Origin: Caenibius sp. WL
GTDB lineage: Bacteria > Pseudomonadota > Alphaproteobacteria > Sphingomonadales > Sphingomonadaceae
Reading direction: 5' to 3'
DNA length: 64,000 bases
NCBI RefSeq assembly: GCF_019803445.1
Contig: NZ_CP081844.1
Coordinates: forward strand, 1,004,501-1,068,500
Shown piece by piece: positions 44,947 to 53,296 of the stretch. The first letter of the stretch is position 1; every line of letters starts with the position of its first letter. Both the position numbers and the translations under genes were made by a program. The notes under the pieces were generated by a model, which saw only the letters and a list, made by a program, of their open reading frames with translations, made no database searches and was not told the DNA's origin.

Positions 44947-45798
44947 ATGCCCGAAATCACCGTTGCCGCATTGCAGCTCGCCCTTGGCTCGGACGATGAA
45001 CAGACGAATATCGCTGCCGTCTCCGCGCTGGTGGAGGAAGCGGTCGGGAAAGGTGCGCAGATCATTCTCCCGCCGGAGCTGTTTTCCGGCCCCTATTTCT
45101 GCAAGGTGGAGGATGAAGCGCTGTTCGCGCTGGCCCGCCCGACGGTGGAGCATCCCTCCGTCGTCGCGATGCAGGCCTTGGCCGCGAAATTCGGCGTGGC
45201 GATTCCGACCAGCTTTTTCGAGCGGGATGGGCATCACTACTACAACACGCTGGCGATGATCGGGCCCGATGGGGCGATCATGGGCACCTATCGCAAGAGC
45301 CATATTCCCGATGGCCCGGGGTATGAGGAAAAGTACTATTTCCGCCCCGGCAACGACGGATTTAAGGTGTGGGACGTGTTCGGGACGCGGATCGGGGTCG
45401 GCATCTGCTGGGACCAGTGGTATCCCGAATGCGCCCGCGTAATGGCGCTGATGGGGGCGGAACTTCTGTTCTATCCCACCGCTATCGGTTCCGAACCCTA
45501 CGATGCGGATCTCGACACCAGCCGCATGTGGCGCCGCGCCATGCTGGGCCATGCGGTGTCGAACTGCATGCCGGTGATTGCGGCCAACCGCATTGGCAGC
45601 GAGCAGGGCCAGCGGTTCTACGGTCACAGTTTCATCGCCGATGAATGGGGCGATTTCGTCTGCGATTACGGGGCTGAGGAAACCGGTGTGCTGATCGCGA
45701 CGATCGACCTCGCGCGCGCCGCAACGCACCGGGCGGGCATGGGGTTCTTCCGTGACCGGCGACCGCAGCTTTATGGGCGGATCGCGCAGGATATCTGA
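44947..45798 (+). CDS. aguB: N-carbamoylputrescine amidohydrolase (AguB, nitrilase fold)
   Basis: A 283-residue carbon-nitrogen hydrolase. The catalytic triad is visible as Glu in LPPELFSG, Lys in YRKSHIPDGPGY and Cys in GVGICWDQWYPE. DTSRMWRRAMLGHAVSN and the length match N-carbamoylputrescine amidase of the arginine/agmatine route to putrescine. It precedes folK with almost no spacing. Confidence 0.92.
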   Translation: MPEITVAALQLALGSDDEQTNIAAVSALVEEAVGKGAQIILPPELFSGPYFCKVEDEALFALARPTVEHPSVVAMQALAAKFGVAIPTSFFERDGHHYYNTLAMIGPDGAIMGTYRKSHIPDGPGYEEKYYFRPGNDGFKVWDVFGTRIGVGICWDQWYPECARVMALMGAELLFYPTAIGSEPYDADLDTSRMWRRAMLGHAVSNCMPVIAANRIGSEQGQRFYGHSFIADEWGDFVCDYGAEETGVLIATIDLARAATHRAGMGFFRDRRPQLYGRIAQDI

Positions 45799-45802
45799 TC
45801 GC

Positions 45803-46357
45803 TTGGGCGCGCAGACCTATCTCGTCGCGCTGGGTTCCAACATGCGGCATCCGCGCCATGGGCCGCCGCGCCGGGTGCTGAAAGCGGCGATGGCCGCGCT
45901 CCACGGCAATGGCCTGGATTGCGCAGCGGCATCGCCCATTATTGAAACCGCGCCGATCGGCCCATCGCAGCGCCGATTCGCCAACGCGGCCTGCCTCGTC
46001 CGCACCGATCTCGTGCCAGAAGCCATGCTTGAACGGCTGCATGCGATTGAAAGCGCTTTCGGCCGCCGCCGCATGGGAATACGCTGGCGGGCGCGGGTGC
46101 TCGATCTCGATATCATCCTGTGGAGCGGCGGTTTCCACGCGGGGCCAGGGCTGACCATCCCCCATATCGCCTTTCGCGAACGGGCTTTCGTGCTGGCCCC
46201 GGCCCGCCGCATTGCCGGGACCTGGCGCGATCCAATCGGTGGATTGACGGTGCAACAGCTTTTTGCCCGCTTGACCAAGCCCCATCCGCTCCGTAGGGGC
46301 AGCAACGTGGTGGGGCCCTTAGCTCAGTCGGTAGAGCAACTGACTTTTAATCAGTAG
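45803..46357 (+). CDS. folK: 2-amino-4-hydroxy-6-hydroxymethyldihydropteridine pyrophosphokinase FolK
   Basis: A folate enzyme of about 184 residues: LVALGSNMRHPRHGPP, ETAPIGPSQRRFANAAC, FGRRRMGIRWRARVLDLDIILW and LTIPHIAFRERAFVLAP are HPPK motifs. The TTG at 45803 fits the family start; an in-frame ATG at 45773 overlaps aguB. The natural end (LTKPHPLR) is followed by no stop, so the frame continues into tRNA-Lys and stops at 46357 inside it. The last 15 codons therefore share bases with the tRNA gene. Confidence 0.9.
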   Translation: MGAQTYLVALGSNMRHPRHGPPRRVLKAAMAALHGNGLDCAAASPIIETAPIGPSQRRFANAACLVRTDLVPEAMLERLHAIESAFGRRRMGIRWRARVLDLDIILWSGGFHAGPGLTIPHIAFRERAFVLAPARRIAGTWRDPIGGLTVQQLFARLTKPHPLRRGSNVVGPLAQSVEQLTFNQ

Positions 46358-46388
46358 GTCGCTGGTTCGAACCCAGCAGGGCTCACCA
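46313..46388 (+). tRNA. tRNA-Lys (anticodon TTT)
   Basis: A 76-base tRNA with acceptor GGGCCCT pairing AGGGCTC, D-arm AGCTCAGTCGGTAGAGC, anticodon stem CTGA/TCAG with loop CTTTTAA (anticodon TTT), T-arm GCTGGTTCGAACCCAGC and encoded CCA. The folK reading frame enters it from the left. Directly to the right the gene content changes to mobile and defence genes, so its 3' end is a likely insertion site. Confidence 0.96.
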
Positions 46389-47039
46389 CGCAAATAACTG
46401 AATTTGCAGGATTTTTAATCTTGCATAGAACGGTGAAGTTCTCCCCGAGTTTCCGGGACTTTGCGCAAGCTATCATCGCAAGGTGCAGGACAAGAGACAT
46501 TTTGCCCTCGTGGGACACTCGAATTTGGGGGCACGTGTCTCCCTAGTCGAAAACGTGACCTATTTTTGGTGACGGGATGGAGGGCGCCTTCAGAGCTAAT
46601 CCGGTCCACCATATCTGATAGCAATCGTATGGCATTCCCGCTGCTTTGTGGGTCACTCCGGGGCGGCAGGTTTCACTTCGCGATGGCCCGCGCTATGTCC
46701 AGACCGTAGCGGTTTAGCAGTGCTTTTCGGTGTTCTTGTTGAGGTATGGTTATCTCTGGCCTAAAGCCCCACATTTTATCGCGTAAATTCCGTGCCTTAA
46801 AGACAACCATCTAGCGCAGGTCAAAAGTTCGCATTCAGTAGTGCTCACCACTCAGTCCGCCGATATCCGCGGATAATGCGGCCTCTGCGGCGAACCTCCC
46901 AAATCCCCCGCATTTCCCGCAGTTTTGTGCCACGCCTGAGCATAAATCGTGGCCCAGAGACACTTTGGCACCTGCCTGAACCGGAAAACGGCGGCATTTT
47001 CTCTGCCACCGTTTTCGTGTCTTAAAAGTGTGATGGGAT
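46389..47039. other. Gene-poor junction after tRNA-Lys
   Basis: About 650 bp between the tRNA and the end of the recombinase gene. It is lower in GC than the chromosome on the left, and contains short ORFs (for example 46461-46709) without recognisable features. I see no integrase, tRNA repeat or promoter of clear quality. It may include the island end. Confidence 0.5.
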
Positions 47040-48713
47040 TTATGTTGCCGGGAAGCCCAGCATGGCGCGTTGCTTGGTCCAGCAAAGCGGAAGCGACCCA
47101 ATACGCGAGAGATAGCGTCTAGTGATCTGCCGGGGGTGCTTCCCGTCCATGATGGCTCGAACAATGTCCGGTGCAAGATAAGCGAGTCGAGCCGTCCGCT
47201 CGATGTGCCGCAAGCGTGTGGTTGGCATGGCGATCACATCTTCGTGCGTCATCGCCAGAAGTTGGTCGCGTGCTGCAAAGCTCCTTGCAATGAGCTCCAT
47301 CAGACTAGTGTCTCTTGGTGTGATAGTACCTTGGGGAGGATCGAGCCGCAGCCGCGTCTCATGCCCCCAAGTGGCCGAACTGGTCCTGATGGATAGCGTT
47401 ACCATTTGATTGGGCTCGGACTTGGTATCGAGATTGAACTGCTTCAGCAGATTGGTGATGTTCAGAACGATAGATATCTCGCCCTTGCTGACGGTAACCA
47501 TCAAATCGAGCTTTTGCAGCAGCCCACGAAATTCCGCGGTGCTCATGGCCTCAATGCTGTGGGCCAAAGCGGAGCAAGACGTGATGAATTTGACCTGCTG
47601 CGATGCTGGGAGATGGTGTCCCAGTTCTCTGATGCGGGGAAGGTCGATCAACAAGGAGCGTAGTTCTGTTTTGACTGCATCGTCCAGATTTACTGCTGGC
47701 AATCTGAAGGCTGGTTCGGATGAACCATCACCCTTGTGTGAAGCGTAATAGCTGTAGCGCTTTCCCTGCTTGAGCGTGTGCGTCGGAGACATCGGACGAC
47801 CTTGCTCATCCTGTATCATGCCTGCAAGGAGACTGATGCAACGCCGGGCATATTGTGGATTGCGCGGGTTGGTCCGTTCGGCAAGCCTTGCCTGCACGGC
47901 ATCGAACAGCTCGCGATCGACTATCGCTTCATGCTCTCCGGCATAAATCTTCCCATGATGAACGATCTCGCCAACATAAACGCGATTGGCCAGCAAGTGA
48001 TACACTGCACCGCGGCTGAATGGAACACCACCTCTGGTCCCGCCGTTGCGTTTGAGAACTCTCTTGCTGACCACACCATCACGCCTCAGTTCGACGAGTA
48101 GCTCGCGTACGCTGCTGCTTGCCAAGTAGCGGCCCATGATATGCCGAACAGTGGCTGCTTCGTCGGGAACGATGACCAACTTCTTGTCGATGGCGGTATA
48201 ACCAAGAGGAAGGGAGCCTCCCATCCACATCCCTCTGGCCTTGGAAGCGGCGACCTTGTCGCGAATGCGTTCTGCAATTACCTCGCGTTCGAACTGGGCA
48301 AAGGAAAGCAGAACATTGAGCGTCAAACGCCCCATCGAATTGGTGGTGTTGAAGGCCTGCGTCACACTCACAAAGGAGGCGCCCGATGCATCGAGCACCT
48401 CAACGATCTTGGCAAAGTCGGCAAGACTGCGGGTGAGACGATCGACCTTGTAGACGACGATCACATCGATTTTGCCATTGCGCACATCGGCCAGCAACTG
48501 CTGTAGTCCAGGTCGGTCCATATTGCTGCCGGTATAGCCGCCATCATCATATAGGTCTGGCAATAGCATCCAGCCTTCATGACGCTGTGACAGCACATAG
48601 GCTGCACACGCTTCCCGCTGGGCATCAAGGCTGTTGAAGGCCTGCTCCAAACCCTCTTCAGTCGATTTGCGGGTGTAGACTGCGCAACGACGCCTGGCGG
48701 GGCTACTGGCCAT
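47040..48713 (-). CDS. Large serine recombinase
   Basis: A 557-residue resolvase/invertase-type recombinase. The N-terminal catalytic domain has the nucleophile Ser17 (YTRKSTEEG), DRPGLQQLL, YKVDRLTRSL and LSFAQFEREVIAERIRDK. Recombinase and zinc-ribbon-like domains follow. It could integrate and excise the element. It overlaps the DUF2924 gene by 11 bases, forming an operon DUF3489-DUF2924-recombinase often seen in alphaproteobacterial islands. Serine recombinases do not usually target tRNA genes, so the real attachment site may lie elsewhere. Confidence 0.93.
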   Translation of the reverse strand: MASSPARRRCAVYTRKSTEEGLEQAFNSLDAQREACAAYVLSQRHEGWMLLPDLYDDGGYTGSNMDRPGLQQLLADVRNGKIDVIVVYKVDRLTRSLADFAKIVEVLDASGASFVSVTQAFNTTNSMGRLTLNVLLSFAQFEREVIAERIRDKVAASKARGMWMGGSLPLGYTAIDKKLVIVPDEAATVRHIMGRYLASSSVRELLVELRRDGVVSKRVLKRNGGTRGGVPFSRGAVYHLLANRVYVGEIVHHGKIYAGEHEAIVDRELFDAVQARLAERTNPRNPQYARRCISLLAGMIQDEQGRPMSPTHTLKQGKRYSYYASHKGDGSSEPAFRLPAVNLDDAVKTELRSLLIDLPRIRELGHHLPASQQVKFITSCSALAHSIEAMSTAEFRGLLQKLDLMVTVSKGEISIVLNITNLLKQFNLDTKSEPNQMVTLSIRTSSATWGHETRLRLDPPQGTITPRDTSLMELIARSFAARDQLLAMTHEDVIAMPTTRLRHIERTARLAYLAPDIVRAIMDGKHPRQITRRYLSRIGSLPLCWTKQRAMLGFPAT

Positions 48714-49149
48714 TGGCGCTCACCACGAGTTTGCCGAGGCGGGGACTCTTCAGGCCAAAGAAGCGCGGGCCTGACCATTGGGTGCCCGTGATGTACCGGG
48801 CAATCTCGCTCAGCGACGTGTAGAGGGCTCCCCGATATTCGAACCCATTCTCCAGCACCACGACCTGATGAACTTCGCCATGCCATGTGCGTGACAGCCA
48901 GGTTCCGGGTTTCAGGTCGGTTGCCGGTGTGCTTCCCTTTCCCGATCCCAGCGTTTTGATCCGCTTGATATCCGCCTTGCTCAACGCGCCCATGGCTTTG
49001 GTTTGCAATTCATGGGCGAGGGCCCGGGCCAACAGGCCCGAGCCGAATGCAGGAGGAGCAATAGTACCAATCCGGCGATGCCATTCGGCTTTACGCTCCC
49101 TTGCAGACATTCCCTCGATAGCAGCAATCTGATCTTCGAGGGCCATCAT
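48703..49149 (-). CDS. DUF2924 protein
   Basis: A 148-residue protein with the DUF2924 pattern ALSKADIKRIKTLG, PGTWLSRTWHGEVHQVVVLENGFEYRG and YTSLSEIARYITGTQWSGPRFFGL. This family often lies just upstream of a serine recombinase and may act as an accessory DNA-binding factor. It is overlapped at the start by the DUF3489 stop (ATGA). Confidence 0.88.
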   Translation of the reverse strand: MMALEDQIAAIEGMSARERKAEWHRRIGTIAPPAFGSGLLARALAHELQTKAMGALSKADIKRIKTLGSGKGSTPATDLKPGTWLSRTWHGEVHQVVVLENGFEYRGALYTSLSEIARYITGTQWSGPRFFGLKSPRLGKLVVSANGQ

Positions 49150-49508
49150 GCGGATTCCGCGACCTTGCCCGTAACCCGATAGATACGTGGACCATCTGTC
49201 GGCTTCTCGCTGGCCAGGATGTAGCCCTTCTTCTTCAGACCGGTGAGAGCCGCCCGTGTCGAGTGCGGCAGCCAGCCAGTAGCTTCCACCAGTTGGTCTA
49301 GGGTGGCGCCGTCCGGGCGCTGCAACAATTCCAGTGCCAGAGTGGATTTGCGCTGGGACTGCGATGTGGGTGTTGCCGGCGCTTCCGTTTTTACGACATC
49401 CACAGCGGGAGCTGACTTCGCAACTGTCGGATTTGGGTCGCGAACCATTCGGCGTGGACGCTTGGCAGTGTTCGTGGCTTTAATCTTTGGCTTGGCTGGC
49501 GTGGTCAT
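49146..49508 (-). CDS. DUF3489 protein
   Basis: A 120-residue protein with a basic, disordered first half (KPKIKATNTAKRPRRM) and a C-terminal winged-helix-like domain (TLALELLQRPDGATLDQLVEATGWLPHSTRAALTGLKKKGY) typical of DUF3489. The start at 49508 has a GGAGAA site; extension to 49553 is possible. It is the first gene of the recombinase operon and may regulate it. Confidence 0.85.
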   Translation of the reverse strand: MTTPAKPKIKATNTAKRPRRMVRDPNPTVAKSAPAVDVVKTEAPATPTSQSQRKSTLALELLQRPDGATLDQLVEATGWLPHSTRAALTGLKKKGYILASEKPTDGPRIYRVTGKVAESA

Positions 49509-50097
49509 CAGGTGGTTCTCCATTGCGGAGCAGTCCTGTGCTGCTCCCACCACCCACAGCCCTGCGGATTGTATCGGTCAGGGCAGCGGCTTGCTTGTCG
49601 GCCGCGATTCACTGAACACACCAATGCTTGCCGAGCACCGGAAGTCGAGCGGAATATGCAAATCCGGCAAAAAGCTGGTTCTGGACTTCACCGGCGTGTC
49701 ACGGCTTCCTTGCTGCATATCAAAAGAAGAGAAAGCCTGCCCCCAACTCATCCGCCCTGATCACCGTTGCCGAGGATGCAACTGCAATGGCAACCGATGG
49801 GCAGTCGGCTGAAATCGATCCCTGCAAAGCTAGAGCCATGACGATTGATCTATGAGAGTTCGGGGAAAGGATCGAAATCCTTCTGCCGTGATCGAGGAAC
49901 TAAACTAGGCAAGCATGAGTGAGTATGTTTGTGACAACTTGTAGGGACTATCCGGAATGGCAGCTTGCGGGGAACCTGCTTGGGGATAGCGGACGTTCCC
50001 GCTAGCGAGTTCGCGAGCACGGTTAGCTATTGCAGGCACTGGGAAATGTTGCCTAACTGCGCATGGACGAAAATAGCAGCTGGGGGGCTGGCAAGGT
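49509..50097. other. Intergenic stretch without supported genes
   Basis: About 590 bp between the DUF3489 gene and a membrane protein gene. The ORFs here are shadows or lack start signals. A short dyad, GAAAGGAT-cg-AAATCCTTC, occurs near 49864-49882. Divergent promoters are expected. Confidence 0.4.
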
Positions 50098-50868
50098 ATG
50101 CAAAGTGTGAAGCCATCGCAAAAGAAGTCTGTGATCGCCATAAATCGCGAAGACTTTATGAAGCGTTGGTTCGCTATCGCGCTGAGTGTCGGATTTGCTA
50201 CGGCTTTAGCCAACATGCCATGGCTCAAATACGGAGTGATCTTCGAACCGTCTCTCCCAGTCGATTGGGAGCAAATTGAGCAGCTTGCGCGGCTGTTCGT
50301 CGCCGCGTTTGCGACAGTGCTTAGCTGGGATGGGTACTTTAGATCTATTGAAAACAAGCCAATCGAAGATTCTGCAAGATTTTTTATCGATGTTTTCTTA
50401 GTTTTTCTTTACCTGTTTTTACTTCTCACTTCAAAATTTTCCTATTTCTGGCTATGGATACACGCAACTGCTTTCCTGTTTTATGTGGCATGGGATTTTT
50501 TCTCGATTAGGAAATATCGAGACGCATACATAAACCCCGGCGCTGCTGAGGATTTCGCCCCGAGCATCAAGGGCGTCTACGTCGGCAGTCTTGGAGATGA
50601 TCCTCAAGTCTATCGGGGCCCAGCTGTGACGCTGATGTGGCCGATCTTCTTCTGGGTATTGCCGCTTTCCTATCACTTTGCTCTGACTGAACTGGAGCGA
50701 GCGAAGCCGATCACGACGTTCGTATACGCTTTTTGGGTATTATGCGGGCTGGTGGCGTATCGTCACGACAAGAACGTGAGATTGCCCTTTTGGTCGAGGT
50801 TTAAGGTGATATTTCTAAGCGTGTTAGGTGTTCTCGGCAGTGGCCTCATCCTCCGACTGATCGGCTAG
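50098..50868 (+). CDS. AT-rich multi-pass membrane protein
   Basis: A 256-residue protein with about five or six hydrophobic segments (FAIALSVGFATALAN, LFVAAFATVLSW, FFIDVFLVFLYLFLLLTS, WLWIHATAFLFYVAWDFF, LMWPIFFWVLPLSY, FVYAFWVLCGLVAY). The coding sequence is much richer in A/T than its neighbours, especially 50380-50520, suggesting recent transfer. No family is recognised. An internal ATG at 50158 could be the start. Its 3' end overlaps the convergent DUF1937 gene by 45 bp. Confidence 0.65.
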   Translation: MQSVKPSQKKSVIAINREDFMKRWFAIALSVGFATALANMPWLKYGVIFEPSLPVDWEQIEQLARLFVAAFATVLSWDGYFRSIENKPIEDSARFFIDVFLVFLYLFLLLTSKFSYFWLWIHATAFLFYVAWDFFSIRKYRDAYINPGAAEDFAPSIKGVYVGSLGDDPQVYRGPAVTLMWPIFFWVLPLSYHFALTELERAKPITTFVYAFWVLCGLVAYRHDKNVRLPFWSRFKVIFLSVLGVLGSGLILRLIG

Positions 50869-51225
50869 GACATAACCTGATGAGGTTGGCACAATGTATC
50901 GCACGGGCTTGCCCGCGTCTCGAAAGAAGCGCGCTTCACGCGCTATTCCGCGGCTCTCGCGCCATCCGGGAATGGTGAGAATGATCATCTCGCTGCACAC
51001 CCGCATGAATGCCTCATCGAAGTCGCACCAATAGTCTGACCCCATTGTTTCGCCCTCTTCTACCATCACGAGATCGATCGGGTGGGTCATAGTGATCGGG
51101 CTGTACACGAATTTGCCCCGATGAATCAGGTCAGCCGCTGCATGCGCTGACGCCTCAAATCGGGACAGGCGCACGTCCATGCTTGGATGAGAGTATGGGC
51201 AGGCGAGATATACGATTTCGGTCAT
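50824..51225 (-). CDS. DUF1937 protein
   Basis: A 133-residue protein beginning VYLACPYSHPSMDVRLSRFEASAHAAADL, with the conserved VYSPITMTHPID and DYWCDFDEAFMRVCSEMIILTIPGW. DUF1937 is related to nucleoside 2-deoxyribosyltransferase-like folds found on phages and islands. Activity is unknown. The C-terminal 15 residues overlap the opposite gene. Confidence 0.8.
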   Translation of the reverse strand: MTEIVYLACPYSHPSMDVRLSRFEASAHAAADLIHRGKFVYSPITMTHPIDLVMVEEGETMGSDYWCDFDEAFMRVCSEMIILTIPGWRESRGIAREARFFRDAGKPVRYIVPTSSGYVLADQSEDEATAENT

Positions 51226-51256
51226 AAGTCCTCATTATCTGTAACAATCCGCCGCA

Positions 51257-51985
51257 TTAGTCTGAACGTTTCGTACGCGCCGATCCTATTGGCTGGCGCT
51301 GCCGTGCATCGGCGAGTGAACGTGGGGATGGTTTTGCGAGCGGAAGCGGCAACGCCGGATCGGTCTCGTCTAGCATGCCACGCAGATAGTTCTGCATCCA
51401 GATTGGCAACGTGGGCAGCCCGTCGCGTAGATCCTCGCGCAACGCCTGTCCACGTACAAGTTCGCGCAACCTGTTGGTCGCCTCCCGGGCTTGGCCGGCC
51501 TGAATCATGTCCTGCAGCCAGTGCAGTGCTTGGACAATGCGCATTGCAGGCCGGCCCGCCCAGAAGAGTTTGCTCGGAGCTGCCTGCTTGAAACGGATTG
51601 CCTGATTACCGAGATGGATCGATCGTAGGCGCGCGTCGGTAAGCACTACGACCTGGGACGGGGCGGCAGTCGTGAAACCGAGATCGTTCGCCGCCGTCGC
51701 CTCATCGATTAGCAGGCGTGCTTGATCGCGCCGACCCACCGCGTCGATGACCGCGCGGATGTCAGGCATGCCGATCCGGCCTGTCAGGCTGTCCTTCTGC
51801 GGCAGATAATATAGGCCGCGGTCAAGTCGTGCGATACTGTCATTTTTGGCTAAGCGCTGCAGCACCTTGTCGACGGCGGCGCGCACGCCAAGGTCGAGAA
51901 AGTCGATAGGCGTCCACACAACTGCTGGCGTCGCCGTCACCCGGTCTAAGATTTGCGCTTTGAGATCGGTGGTCGGCCCACGCAT
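51257..51985 (-). CDS. AbiEi-like/DUF6088 transcriptional regulator
   Basis: A 242-residue protein with an N-terminal winged helix (VWTPIDFLDLGVRAAVDKVLQRLAKNDSIARLDRGLYYLP) and a following domain like the type IV antitoxin AbiEi (ANDLGFTTAAPSQVVVLTD, IRFKQAAPSKLFWAGRPAMRIVQAL). AbiEi proteins repress their own operons by binding two inverted repeats; exactly such a pair lies in front of this gene. The usual AbiEii nucleotidyltransferase toxin is absent. Instead, the divergent neighbour is a DNA methyltransferase gene, suggesting the regulator controls it. Confidence 0.8.
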   Translation of the reverse strand: MRGPTTDLKAQILDRVTATPAVVWTPIDFLDLGVRAAVDKVLQRLAKNDSIARLDRGLYYLPQKDSLTGRIGMPDIRAVIDAVGRRDQARLLIDEATAANDLGFTTAAPSQVVVLTDARLRSIHLGNQAIRFKQAAPSKLFWAGRPAMRIVQALHWLQDMIQAGQAREATNRLRELVRGQALREDLRDGLPTLPIWMQNYLRGMLDETDPALPLPLAKPSPRSLADARQRQPIGSARTKRSD

Positions 51986-52000
51986 TTTTTTTGCACCTCG

Positions 52001-52031
52001 TTGTCCGAAAAATACGGTAAGTTTCGGACAA
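52001..52031. promoter_or_regulatory. Operator copy 1 (perfect 10-bp arms)
   Basis: TTGTCCGAAA and TTTCGGACAA are perfect inverted arms with the 11-base spacer AATACGGTAAG. An almost identical copy starts 50 bp downstream. It lies 15 bp upstream of the AbiEi-like gene start, where binding would repress that gene. Confidence 0.8.
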
Positions 52032-52050
52032 GAGCAATGCGCGCTTTATT

Positions 52051-52081
52051 TTGTCCGAAAAACGCTGTAAGTTTCGGACAA
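52051..52081. promoter_or_regulatory. Operator copy 2 (perfect 10-bp arms)
   Basis: The same arms, TTGTCCGAAA and TTTCGGACAA, surround AACGCTGTAAG. The distance to copy 1 is 50 bp, close to five helical turns, so two bound dimers would lie on the same DNA face. It ends 24 bp before the likely methyltransferase start. Confidence 0.8.
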
Positions 52082-52105
52082 ATGAGCCGGATAGGGAGGC
52101 TGAAC

Positions 52106-53296
52106 GTGATCCGCTCCATTCATCCGTTCCCAGCGCGCATGGCACCCGAACTGGCCCTCGAGAAACTCCAGGACCTCAAGTTCAAAGGCTTAGTGCTCGA
52201 CCCTATGGCGGGGTCGGGAACGGTTCTTCGCCAAGCAACTGACCTCGGCCATCGCGCCGTTGGCTTTGACATGGACCCGCTGGCCGTGCTGATGACACGC
52301 GTCTGGACCACTGCAGTGGACGAGAAGCTCGTTGAAAGCATGGCGGACCGAGTGACCAGGCGGATCGCGGCAATTCAGCCCGACGAGATCAAGTTGCCCT
52401 GGATGGACGACGATAACGAGACGTCCGACTTCGTAGACTTTTGGTTCGCCGAACCGCAGAAAGGCGACCTGCGCCGGATCGCCTTCGTCCTCGACGAGCT
52501 TGGCCACGAACTCGCCGATCCGGCGGAGCAGCTTGCCATTGATCTCTTGCGGATCTCGCTTAGCCGGCTGATCATCACTAAAGACAAAGGCGCTTCCCTG
52601 GCGCGTGATGTGTCGCACAGCCGGCCCCACAAAGTCGCCGAGCAAAACAACTTCGATGTGCAGTCGATGTTCGCGCGGTCGATCAAGGCCGTCCAGAAGC
52701 GCCTTAAGGATGCTCCGCCTGCCGGCGGCGCCGCTATCGAGCTTGGTGACGCGCGCACGCTTACTGCAGTCGAAGATCGCAGCATCGACGCGGTGATCAC
52801 ATCGCCGCCATATCTCAACGCCATCGATTACATGCGGGGGCACCGTCTGTCTCTGATCTGGCTCGGCCATCGCCTGGGCGACCTGCGTACCATCCGGTCA
52901 AGCAGCATTGGCGCCGAACGCGCGCCGGATGCCATCGACGAAGCGGCCATCCTGATGCAGATGCAGCAGGCGATGGGCACAATCGACCAGCTGCCCAACA
53001 AATTCCAGTTGATGATCAAACGCTATGTTCAGGACATCAAGCGAATGGTTAGCGAGGTCGCCCGCGTACTCAAGGCCGGCGCCCACGCAACCTTCGTCAT
53101 GGGCAATTCCTGCCTTCGCGGGACCTTCATCCGCAATTCGGACGCGGTCGCTACAGCCGCGCGTAATGCCGGCCTGTCTCTGGTCAGCGAGACCGAACGT
53201 CCACTTCCACAGCGCAGCCGTTATCTGCCGATGACCAGCGACTCGCTTGGCAAGCGTATGCGCACCGAGACGATTCTGACCTTCGCGCAAGCCTGA
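52106..53296 (+). CDS. Site-specific DNA methyltransferase (probably N4-cytosine)
   Basis: A 396-residue enzyme. Motif I is DPMAGSGT at about 32-39, followed by FDMDPLAV; motif IV TSPPYLNAIDY is at about 231-241 and points to amino methylation, with SPPY typical of N4-cytosine enzymes. I chose the GTG at 52106 with AGGGAGG six bases upstream, giving MIRSIHPFPARMAP; longer readings translate through the operator repeats and are rejected. It diverges from the AbiEi-like regulator and converges on the Z1 helicase with no gap. It would protect host DNA if the neighbours restrict. Confidence 0.88.
   Translation: MIRSIHPFPARMAPELALEKLQDLKFKGLVLDPMAGSGTVLRQATDLGHRAVGFDMDPLAVLMTRVWTTAVDEKLVESMADRVTRRIAAIQPDEIKLPWMDDDNETSDFVDFWFAEPQKGDLRRIAFVLDELGHELADPAEQLAIDLLRISLSRLIITKDKGASLARDVSHSRPHKVAEQNNFDVQSMFARSIKAVQKRLKDAPPAGGAAIELGDARTLTAVEDRSIDAVITSPPYLNAIDYMRGHRLSLIWLGHRLGDLRTIRSSSIGAERAPDAIDEAAILMQMQQAMGTIDQLPNKFQLMIKRYVQDIKRMVSEVARVLKAGAHATFVMGNSCLRGTFIRNSDAVATAARNAGLSLVSETERPLPQRSRYLPMTSDSLGKRMRTETILTFAQA

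Noticed and set aside
46461-46709. Short ORF after tRNA-Lys
   Set aside because: No ribosome site, no recognisable domain, and irregular composition.
51953-52105. Longer reading frame upstream of the methyltransferase
   Set aside because: It translates through both operator repeats and overlaps the AbiEi-like gene; the GTG at 52106 has a much better ribosome site and gives a family-like N-terminus.
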